From an uncultured Clostridia bacterium (lineage in GTDB: Bacteria; Bacillota; Clostridia; Oscillospirales; Ruminococcaceae), in the NCBI GenBank assembly GCA_947177545.1, contig CAMWVF010000112.1:1-5260 (forward strand): a DNA stretch of 5,260 bases, read 5' to 3'. The stretch's first letter is position 1. Every line of letters begins with the position of its first letter. The notes under the pieces were generated by a model. The model made no database searches. It worked only from the letters and a program-made list of their open reading frames with translations, and had not been told where the DNA came from. The position numbers and the translations under genes are program-made. Shown here piece by piece: positions 1 to 5,260 of this stretch.

Positions 1-1091
1 TTGCAATACTTGGCATAAACGGTCTTTACGATGATATCGTAGACCAAGCGAGAGCGGCTGACAGAATTTCCCGCGTCGCTCCCCAGCTTCCCTACATAAA
101 CACTGTTTTTCTCGGACTGGCGATTGCGTTTATTGCGATTTCCGTGATAAACTTCCTGCTTGTTCCTAAGGAGGAAAAGGGCGAAATATTTGACATGGAA
201 CCAAGGTTCAAGCTTTTCCTTATGATGCTTCCCGCTATCGCTTTGGCGTTTGTATTCAGCTATCTGCCACTGTACGGCTGGCGGTACGCTTTCTTTGACT
301 ACAACTCCGGCGAGACGCTTACTATGGAAAAATTTGTTGGCTTTAAGTGGTTCACGCAGCTTTTCCAAAATGCGGCGACAAGAAAAGATATGGTGACAGT
401 GCTTAAAAACACCCTCGGAATGAGCGGACTGGGTATTCTCACAAGCTGGATACCTATGGCTTTCGCCATCTTCCTTTCGGAGATAAAGAACCAGCATTTC
501 CGCCGCTTTGTTCAGACCTTTACAACTATCCCCAACTTTATAAGCTGGGTTCTTGTGTACGCTATCGCTATTGCGCTTTTCTCAACGGACGGCTTTATCA
601 ACACCATGATAAACAGTATGTCCGACGCAAATGTTACCACAAACTATCTTATGTCAAATTCCCACTCCTGGCTGAAAATGCTTGCATGGGGAACATGGAA
701 GGGCGTGGGCTGGAGCGCTATCATTTACATAGCTTCCATTTCGGGTATCGATCAGGGTCTTTACGAGGCTGCAACGGTTGACGGCGCAGGCAGGTTCGCA
801 AAGATGTGGCACATCACAGTCCCCGAGCTTATCCCCACATACTGCGTGCTTCTGCTGATGTCAATTGCAAACATTCTTTCAAACGGTATGGAGCAGTACA
901 TGGTATTCTCAAACCCTATGAACAGAGAGTCTCTTCAGGTGCTTGACCTTTACGTTTATAACCTTGGTATCGACAAGGGTCTTATCCCGCTTTCAACTGT
1001 TATAGGAATGGTAAAATCTGTAGTAAGCGTTACGCTTCTTTTTGCCGCAAACGGCGTTTCAAAGGCTGTCCGCGGCGAGAGCATAGTTTAA
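1..1091 (+). CDS. LplB-type (MalF-like) sugar ABC transporter permease, 5' end outside window
   Basis: Inner-membrane channel subunit of a CUT1-class carbohydrate importer, pairing with the permease encoded next. Counting from the GTG at 144 (315 residues), hydrophobic segments lie near residues 20-45, 90-112, 125-147, 175-200, 227-246 and 282-302. The cytoplasmic EAA loop that docks the ATPase is intact at 208-231 (EAA, then DGAG at 213-216 and prolines 227 and 231). The conserved LplB start region (LMMLPA, then SYLPLYGW) follows the ATG at 195, which alone would give a normal 298-residue protein. However, the same frame is open back to base 3 with no stop. It encodes a polar stretch and one more hydrophobic helix just before 144. 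Neither 144 nor 195 has a well-spaced ribosome binding site: AAGGAGG at 168-174 is 20 bases before 195. I therefore treat the gene as entering from the left with codons in phase from base 3. The permease assignment is firm; the true start and any N-terminal fusion are unresolved. Confidence 0.9.
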   Translation, partial: AILGINGLYDDIVDQARAADRISRVAPQLPYINTVFLGLAIAFIAISVINFLLVPKEEKGEIFDMEPRFKLFLMMLPAIALAFVFSYLPLYGWRYAFFDYNSGETLTMEKFVGFKWFTQLFQNAATRKDMVTVLKNTLGMSGLGILTSWIPMAFAIFLSEIKNQHFRRFVQTFTTIPNFISWVLVYAIAIALFSTDGFINTMINSMSDANVTTNYLMSNSHSWLKMLAWGTWKGVGWSAIIYIASISGIDQGLYEAATVDGAGRFAKMWHITVPELIPTYCVLLLMSIANILSNGMEQYMVFSNPMNRESLQVLDLYVYNLGIDKGLIPLSTVIGMVKSVVSVTLLFAANGVSKAVRGESIV

Positions 1092-1096
1092 GGAGG
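1090..1096 (+). promoter_or_regulatory. Ribosome binding site of the YtcP-type permease
   Basis: AAGGAGG shares its first two bases with the TAA stop of the preceding permease (1089-1091) and lies 7 bases before the ATG at 1104. A ribosome finishing the first permease would sit on this site, so translation of the two channel subunits is probably coupled. Confidence 0.85.
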
Positions 1097-1103
1097 TGCA
1101 GGT

Positions 1104-2060
1104 ATGGATAACGGAATCAATCTCGGCGGCAGCAGGAAAAAATCCGCAGACGAAATATCGGACACTACCTCTCATATCAAGCTCAAACCCGGTGACATTG
1201 TGTTCTCGATAATAAACTACGCATTTTTTGTGATATTCACATTAAGCTGTATTTTCCCGTTCTATTATATTTTTATCAACACAATTTCCAGTAACGAGCT
1301 TGTTACAAGGGGAGCTATCACTCTTCTCCCAAAGGGACTGACTATCTCAAACTACATTCAAATGGGCAAGGTAAACGACCTTTGGAACTCCGTTCTTGTT
1401 ACATTTATAAGAACCTTCCTCGGCACAGCTTTAATGGTATTTGCTTCTGCGCTGGCAGGCTATCTTGTTACCAAAAAGGAAATGTGGCACAGGCAGTTCT
1501 GGTATCGTTTCCTTGTAATCACGATGTACTTCAACGCCGGACTTATCCCGTGGTACCTGAATATGGCTATGCTGGGTCTTACGGACACCTTTGCGGCGTA
1601 CATTATCCCCGGCATAATCTCCCCGTATAATATCATTCTGGTAAAGACCTATGTTGAGTCTATCCCCGGAGAGATAGAGGAGAGCGCATATATGGACGGC
1701 GCAGGCTACTGGACGATATTCCGCAAGATAATATGGCCCTTGAGTAAGCCCATACTTGCCACTATCGCCATTTTCGGAGCGGTGGGACACTGGAACTCTT
1801 TCCAGGATTCCCTTATACTTAACGCCAACGCTCCGCAGCTTTACACCCTCCAGCACAGACTTTACATTTTCCTTAATCAGAACTCCAATCTCGGTGCGGT
1901 TGTAAACGGCGGCGACGTCGGCAATCTTGCCAGTCAGATGAACACAAAGATAATTCAATACACTATTTCCATGATAACCATTATACCTATTCTTTGCGTA
2001 TACCCGTTCATGCAGAAATACTTTGAAAAGGGTCTTATGCTGGGTGCAGTCAAGGGATAG
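1104..2060 (+). CDS. YtcP-type (MalG-like) carbohydrate ABC transporter permease
   Basis: Second channel subunit of the importer, 318 residues, a usual length for the YtcP/LplC branch of CUT1 permeases. A polar N-terminus of about 30 residues is followed by hydrophobic segments near 31-60, 95-121, 132-153, 163-182, 216-232 and 284-302. The EAA loop is at 192-216, reading ESA instead of EAA at 193-195, then MDGAG (197-201) and prolines 212 and 216. The C-terminus ends KGLMLGAVKG, the characteristic tail of this family. The ATG at 1104 is preceded by AAGGAGG with 7 bases of spacing, so the start is secure. The gene begins 12 bases after the upstream permease stop, which indicates one transcript and probably coupled translation. 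The substrate cannot be read from the sequence; relatives are annotated for aldouronates, oligosaccharides or lipo-oligosaccharides. Confidence 0.95.
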   Translation: MDNGINLGGSRKKSADEISDTTSHIKLKPGDIVFSIINYAFFVIFTLSCIFPFYYIFINTISSNELVTRGAITLLPKGLTISNYIQMGKVNDLWNSVLVTFIRTFLGTALMVFASALAGYLVTKKEMWHRQFWYRFLVITMYFNAGLIPWYLNMAMLGLTDTFAAYIIPGIISPYNIILVKTYVESIPGEIEESAYMDGAGYWTIFRKIIWPLSKPILATIAIFGAVGHWNSFQDSLILNANAPQLYTLQHRLYIFLNQNSNLGAVVNGGDVGNLASQMNTKIIQYTISMITIIPILCVYPFMQKYFEKGLMLGAVKG

Positions 2061-2085
2061 CGGCGAATGTCCCCCGCGGTTAGAT

Positions 2086-2100
2086 GTTAAGGTTTTTAAC
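2086..2100 (+). other. Small AT-rich hairpin after the permease genes
   Basis: GTTAA (2086-2090) and TTAAC (2096-2100) can pair around a 5-base loop, starting 26 bases after the permease stop. The stem is only 5 bp and mostly A-T. Alone it is weak, but it sits directly beside a second, GC-richer hairpin, so the pair may form a small 3'-end or processing structure on the permease transcript. Confidence 0.3.
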
Positions 2101-2101
2101 T

Positions 2102-2126
2102 TGCCTAAGCCCCCAAGGGCGAGGTA
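2102..2126 (+). other. GC-containing hairpin in the permease-lipoprotein gap
   Basis: GCCC (2109-2112) pairs with GGGC (2117-2120) around a CCAA loop. Below an internal loop (AA opposite G), 2102-2106 pairs with 2122-2126 including one G-U pair. There is no immediate T-run (the next bases are CAAACGG, with only TTTT at 2137-2140), so it is not a convincing intrinsic terminator. It could stabilise the 3' end of the permease mRNA or partly attenuate read-through into the lipoprotein gene. Known from sequence: the pairing. Inferred: any function. Confidence 0.35.
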
Positions 2127-2131
2127 CAAAC

Positions 2132-2161
2132 GGTAATTTTGTTACCTTAATTATTGTAACA
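2132..2161 (+). promoter_or_regulatory. Cluster of GTAAC-type half-sites overlapping the -35 box
   Basis: GGTAA (2132-2136) and TTACC (2142-2146) form an inverted repeat around TTTTG. TGTTAC (2140-2145) and GTAACA (2156-2161) form a second one around 10 bases. The middle half-site is shared, so three alternating half-sites span the -35 box and spacer of the predicted promoter. This could be an operator or alternative RNA pairing. The regulator is unknown. Confidence 0.3.
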
Positions 2162-2167
2162 TATATT
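2139..2167 (+). promoter_or_regulatory. Putative housekeeping promoter for the substrate-binding lipoprotein gene
   Basis: TTGTTA at 2139-2144 and TATATT at 2162-2167 are separated by exactly 17 bases in a strongly AT-rich stretch. This fits a sigma-A type promoter with 4/6 to 5/6 matches per box. The predicted start point is near 2174, giving a leader of about 65 bases before the ATG at 2239. AT-rich intergenic DNA yields such matches by chance, so this is a candidate only. The placement would explain the large gap here in an otherwise tightly packed operon. Confidence 0.45.
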
Positions 2168-2168
2168 T

Positions 2169-2186
2169 TTTGCAGGGTATTGCAAA
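2169..2186 (+). promoter_or_regulatory. TTTGCA/TGCAAA inverted repeat at the predicted transcription start
   Basis: TTTGCA (2169-2174) and TGCAAA (2181-2186) are a perfect 6-bp inverted repeat separated by GGGTAT. It begins 2 bases after the predicted -10 box, a position where a bound repressor would block initiation. No CG centre typical of LacI-family operators is present. Functional assignment is inference. Confidence 0.3.
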
Positions 2187-2238
2187 TTTCCGACAAAATA
2201 AAATTTTTAAAATTTAATGGAAAGGAACGGTTTTATCT

Positions 2239-4116
2239 ATGAAAATCAAAAGACTTATTGCCGGACTTACCTCGCTGGTAATGCTCGGTTCTCTGGCAGG
2301 CTGCGGAGCTAAAACTCCCGACGAGCTTGTGGACGACAGCGGAAACAACGGCGGCAATGCTGCTGTTACTACGGACAACGGCGGAGACGATGAAGACGGC
2401 GGCGACACAGACGCCACAACAGCAGGAGGAGATACCGCAGATGTTGGAGACGCTCAGGGCGCGGGCGCGACTGCTGAGGACTTTGCGGAGCTTTACGGCA
2501 CAAACGGGGCGCCCATTCAGCTTAACGTTTACAGTCAGCTTGCAAACTATTCGGGCAAGCTCACGGGCTGGTTCGCAGAGGTAATGAAGCGTGAATTCAA
2601 CGTTGAGATGACCATTATCCCTGATACCGAGGGTATGTTCGACACTCGTATGGAGTCGGGCAATCTTGGCGACCTTGTTATTTTCGGTACAAACGGCGAC
2701 GACTATCAGCGCGCAGCCAAGGAGGGTATGCTCTTTGACTGGAACGACGACAACGTGCTTACAGATTACGGTCCCTATGTCAAGGCTCATATGCCTTACG
2801 CTCTTGAAAACAACGCTAATCTTAATGAATCCGTAGGAGCGGAGCGCGCCGTTTATGGCTTCGGTCACAACGTTGCCGAAAGCACAGATGACCACGAGGC
2901 GTTCTTCTATACAATGGACCTCCGCTGGGATCTTTATAAGGAACTGGGTTATCCCTCAATAAACAACATGGACGATCTTTTCGACGTTTTTGTTGAGATG
3001 AAGAAAATTCAGCCCAAGGACGAAAACGGCAACGAGAGCTATGCTATCTCCATGTGGCCCGACTGGGACGGAAACATGGTAATGTACGTAAAGGCTTTCG
3101 CGACCTGCTACTGGGGTTATGACGAAATGGGCTTTGGTCTTTACGATGTTGAGACAGGCGAGTACTATGATGCGTTGGAGGCTGACAGCCCTTATCAGAA
3201 GAGCTTGAAGTTCTTTAACAAGCTTTATCAGGCGGGACTTATCGACCCCAACTCCATGACCCAGACCTACAACGAAATGAGTGAAAAGGTTCAGGCGGGC
3301 GGCGTATTCTACTCTATCTTTGACTATGCAGGCTCACAGCTTTACAACAGCGAAGAGCATCTCCAGTCAGGCAAGGGTATGTATCCTCTTATCCCTGCCG
3401 ACGCTACGCCTCTTTGCTACGGCATGAACGTATTGGGCAGCAACAGAATCTGGACTATCGGCGCAAACACCGAGTACCCCGAGCTTTGCATGGCTATCAT
3501 CAACTACCTCTCCACTCCCGAGGGCTACATGACCTATTGGTGGGGACCCAAGGATCTTTGCTGGTACTATGACGAGGACGGTCTTACCCACTTCACTGAG
3601 CTGGGCGAGCTTGCTTACAAGGATAGAAAGGGTACTATAATGCCTGACGAGTGGGGCGGCGGAAGCTTTAACGACGGTACATTCCAGGCTAACAACACCA
3701 CATGGTCTAAGGACGCTCCCAACCCCGATTCAAACGGTGAAACATACAACTGTGAGAACTGGGCAAGTCGTTTGGTGGACACTAAGTTTGAGATATTCCA
3801 GGACTGGAGAGACTACAGCGGTCAGATGACGATGCAGATGTACATGGACAGCGTACCCCATAAGGTATCTTTGGGTACTTCCTACACCGAGTCCAAGAAA
3901 TCCGACGATCTGAAGATCATCTGGGAACAGGTGGCTAAGTGTATCGTAAGTGACTCATGGAAAGCAATATACGCTTCCAGCGATGAGGAATTCGATCAGA
4001 TCGTTGAGGGCATGGTACAGAAGTGCAAGGACTATGATCCTGACGGCGTTTGCCTTGCATGGTGCGAGGGCGAAGCGGCTATAAGACACGCTCTTGAGGA
4101 AGAGGCTCGCAGGTAA
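2239..4116 (+). CDS. Extracellular substrate-binding lipoprotein of a CUT1 (LplA-like) sugar ABC importer
   Basis: Membrane-anchored receptor that would capture the carbohydrate and hand it to the two upstream permeases. The 625-residue product starts with a short basic n-region and hydrophobic core, then a lipobox LAGC with the lipidated Cys at 22. Residues about 23-80 are a flexible, acidic linker rich in Gly, Asp, Thr and Ala. The folded domain begins near residue 90 (APIQLNVYS). Features seen in this family include SGNLGDLVIFG (about 140-150), DLRWDLYKELGYPS (about 227-240), and a C-terminal helical segment from about 555 on (DDLKIIWEQ, later DEEFDQIVEGM). The protein is rich in Trp and Tyr, as expected for sugar stacking. 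The ATG at 2239 is chosen because the signal peptide starts there and GGAAAGGAA (2219-2227) lies 11 bases upstream. Length is somewhat above the roughly 500-570 residues common for LplA-like proteins, partly owing to the linker. Substrate unknown. Confidence 0.93.
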   Translation: MKIKRLIAGLTSLVMLGSLAGCGAKTPDELVDDSGNNGGNAAVTTDNGGDDEDGGDTDATTAGGDTADVGDAQGAGATAEDFAELYGTNGAPIQLNVYSQLANYSGKLTGWFAEVMKREFNVEMTIIPDTEGMFDTRMESGNLGDLVIFGTNGDDYQRAAKEGMLFDWNDDNVLTDYGPYVKAHMPYALENNANLNESVGAERAVYGFGHNVAESTDDHEAFFYTMDLRWDLYKELGYPSINNMDDLFDVFVEMKKIQPKDENGNESYAISMWPDWDGNMVMYVKAFATCYWGYDEMGFGLYDVETGEYYDALEADSPYQKSLKFFNKLYQAGLIDPNSMTQTYNEMSEKVQAGGVFYSIFDYAGSQLYNSEEHLQSGKGMYPLIPADATPLCYGMNVLGSNRIWTIGANTEYPELCMAIINYLSTPEGYMTYWWGPKDLCWYYDEDGLTHFTELGELAYKDRKGTIMPDEWGGGSFNDGTFQANNTTWSKDAPNPDSNGETYNCENWASRLVDTKFEIFQDWRDYSGQMTMQMYMDSVPHKVSLGTSYTESKKSDDLKIIWEQVAKCIVSDSWKAIYASSDEEFDQIVEGMVQKCKDYDPDGVCLAWCEGEAAIRHALEEEARR

Positions 4117-4164
4117 TTGCGGGGACAAATTCTCTAAAGGAATAACAAAAATAGGATTTAAGTT

Positions 4165-4200
4165 TCTGCGCTCTCCGTAATGGAGAGCGCAGATTTTTTT
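4165..4200 (+). terminator. Rho-independent terminator of the transporter operon
   Basis: A perfect 12-bp stem pairs 4165-4176 with 4182-4193 (core CTGCGCTCTCC / GGAGAGCGCAG) around loop GTAAT. It is followed directly by seven T residues (4194-4200), 48 bases after the lipoprotein stop. On the minus strand the stem is not followed by a T-run, so it acts mainly for plus-strand transcripts. Confidence 0.95.
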
Positions 4201-4232
4201 ACATTTTTAATTGGTGATTATGATAAGATAAT

Positions 4233-5222
4233 TTACCTCTTTTTTATCGGCATAAGCAGGTCAAGCTGACCGTCAACGCCGTTTTCAGGCCAGCCCATAT
4301 GTGAGCTGTAGACCCAGTTAAGGTGCTCTTCAAGGCAGCCGCCCATTATCTCAAAACCCAACTCCTCGTTGTAATTAAGGTCGTACTCGGTACTCTCCTT
4401 GACCCAGCTTTCAAGCTCGCCCCAGCGGTAGAAATCGGGGAATTTGATAGTGAGGGCGGCGAAAAGTCTGCCGTCAAAATGCTTTTTTGTAAGAGGCGGG
4501 GGTACTTCCATATCCTCGGGAATGGTCGCCCATACCTCGTAGCCGTGCTCGTCGTTGGGGAGTCTGCCGGGGTTTTGGTGGTTAAAACCGAAATATCTCG
4601 AATCGGGCTTTATCTCGTAAAGCTTTTTCTCGCGGATAAATTTGTCCATTTCGTCACCAACGGTCGCCTCGGGTTCTTTGCCGATAACATGGTTTGAAGC
4701 CACGGTAAAGGGCGGCAGCATTACGATACGCACAGGGAGCTGCTTTATAAGGGACTCATTTGCATTATTCAAATCATTCATAGCTGAATGTTCCTCCTTT
4801 AAGGTATTTCTTGAAATGGAGAGCGTCTCGGAAAGCTCTATAAGCTGCTTGTCCTCCAGCAGGTGAAAATCCGCTTTAAGACGGTTTTCTTCAAGTCTTT
4901 CGGCGAAGCCCTTTATTATGCCTCGGATAACATCCAGAGCGTTTATTTCCTCGTCCAGCTCGGAAATGCTCCTGCGGAGAATTTCAAGGGTGGCGGTGTA
5001 CTTGCTGTCGTCGAGAATGACGGAAATATCCTTTAAAGAGATACGGAGCTTCCGCAGTATGACAATTTGCTGTAGGCGCCGGACAGTTTTTTCGTCGTAG
5101 GTGCGGTAGGCGTAGTCCTCCTTGTAGGTCGGGGCGATCAATCCCATTTTTTCGTAATGTCTTAACATTCTCGGCGTTACGCCGAAGCTTTTGGATACCT
5201 GGCTTATTGTAAGATTTTCCAT
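4233..5222 (-). CDS. MerR-family transcriptional regulator with GyrI/BmrR-like effector-binding domain
   Basis: DNA-binding regulator, 329 residues, acting in the cytoplasm. Residues 5-29 form the MerR helix-turn-helix (TISQVSKSFGVTPRMLRHY, then EKMGLI). The wing with YRTY at 39-42 and a second helical part (TVRRLQQIVILRKL) extend to about 70. A charged helix at about 75-125 is the likely dimerising coiled coil. The segment at about 126-170 is polar and unassigned. From about 172 (PVRIVMLPPF) to the end is a GyrI-like/AraC-effector-binding fold: RYFGFNHQNPGR (219-230), GYEVWATIPEDMEV (227-240 region), and the C-terminal strand DLLMPIKKR. No cysteine cluster for metal sensing is present, so a small organic ligand is more likely than a metal. 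The start at 5222 has AAGGAAAGGAG 8 bases upstream and a -10 box beyond it. The gene converges on the transporter operon. MerR proteins usually act on their own or adjacent divergent promoters, so its targets may lie to the right of the window. Confidence 0.93.
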   Translation of the reverse strand: MENLTISQVSKSFGVTPRMLRHYEKMGLIAPTYKEDYAYRTYDEKTVRRLQQIVILRKLRISLKDISVILDDSKYTATLEILRRSISELDEEINALDVIRGIIKGFAERLEENRLKADFHLLEDKQLIELSETLSISRNTLKEEHSAMNDLNNANESLIKQLPVRIVMLPPFTVASNHVIGKEPEATVGDEMDKFIREKKLYEIKPDSRYFGFNHQNPGRLPNDEHGYEVWATIPEDMEVPPPLTKKHFDGRLFAALTIKFPDFYRWGELESWVKESTEYDLNYNEELGFEIMGGCLEEHLNWVYSSHMGWPENGVDGQLDLLMPIKKR

Positions 5223-5230
5223 TGCGTTAT

Positions 5231-5241
5231 CTCCTTTCCTT
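5231..5241 (-). promoter_or_regulatory. Ribosome binding site of the MerR-family gene
   Basis: Read on the minus strand, AAGGAAAGGAG ends 8 bases before the ATG at 5222. The spacing and strength support this start codon over internal ones. Confidence 0.8.
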
Positions 5242-5245
5242 AACT

Positions 5246-5251
5246 ATTATA
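5246..5251 (-). promoter_or_regulatory. -10 box of the MerR-family gene promoter
   Basis: A perfect TATAAT on the minus strand lies 23 bases upstream of the start codon. Only nine bases of window remain beyond it, so the -35 box and the spacer length cannot be seen. A 19-20 bp spacer would mark a MerR-type self-regulated promoter. Confidence 0.6.
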
Positions 5252-5260
5252 AAGTATGAC

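Noticed and set aside
168..174. AAGGAGG as ribosome binding site for a permease start at 195
   Set aside because: The spacing of 20 bases is too long for efficient initiation, and no ATG, GTG or TTG in frame lies at 5-10 bases. It more likely just encodes the KEE residues.
1431..2129. Minus-strand open frame of 232 codons opposite the second permease
   Set aside because: It lies antisense to a clearly conserved permease, its protein shows no domain or coherent hydrophobic pattern, and it has no ribosome binding site I can support.
2102..2140. Intrinsic terminator after the permeases
   Set aside because: The stem is short and interrupted, and the T-run is only four bases and displaced by about ten bases from the stem.
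2061..2238. Riboswitch or catabolite-response (cre) element
   Set aside because: No known riboswitch core that I recognise is present, and no sequence fits the cre consensus with its central CG.
2233..2895. Minus-strand open frame of 220 codons opposite the lipoprotein gene
   Set aside because: It mirrors the GC-biased codon pattern of the lipoprotein gene, and its product resembles no family. The plus-strand reading has a signal peptide, lipobox and family motifs.
4323..4697. Plus-strand open frame of 124 codons opposite the MerR-family gene
   Set aside because: It lies antisense to the effector domain and has no supporting start signal. The minus-strand protein is conserved and complete.

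Overview
The window looks like part of a chromosome from an anaerobic Firmicute, probably a Ruminococcus-like member of the Oscillospiraceae. The basis is moderate GC content, strong AAGGAGG-type ribosome binding sites, a Gram-positive lipoprotein with an acidic Gly/Asp/Thr linker, and a sugar-type ABC importer of the LplB/YtcP class. The taxonomic call is inferred from these features and was not searched.

Layout: bases 1-1091 hold the 3' part of an LplB-type (MalF-like) permease gene. Its reading frame is still open at the left edge. Bases 1104-2060 hold the partner YtcP-type (MalG-like) permease, whose Shine-Dalgarno sequence overlaps the stop codon of the first. A 178-base gap (2061-2238) carries small hairpins, a plausible housekeeping promoter and short inverted repeats. 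Bases 2239-4116 encode a 625-residue substrate-binding lipoprotein. A strong intrinsic terminator at 4165-4200 closes the transporter operon. On the minus strand, converging on it, is a MerR-family regulator (5222-4233) with a GyrI/BmrR-like effector domain and its own -10 box and ribosome binding site at the right edge.

How the genes work together: the lipoprotein should capture a carbohydrate (probably an oligosaccharide, identity unknown) outside the membrane and deliver it to the two-permease channel. No ATP-binding subunit is visible. Systems of this class commonly borrow a shared MsmX-type ATPase encoded elsewhere. The extra promoter before the lipoprotein gene would let it be made in excess over the permeases. 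The MerR gene has its own promoter and faces the other way, so nothing here shows that it controls the transporter.

I found no clear previously undescribed system. The points most worth a second look are the open frame upstream of the usual LplB start, which adds at least 64 residues and one extra membrane segment, and the cluster of GTAAC-type half-sites plus a TTTGCA/TGCAAA inverted repeat around the lipoprotein promoter.
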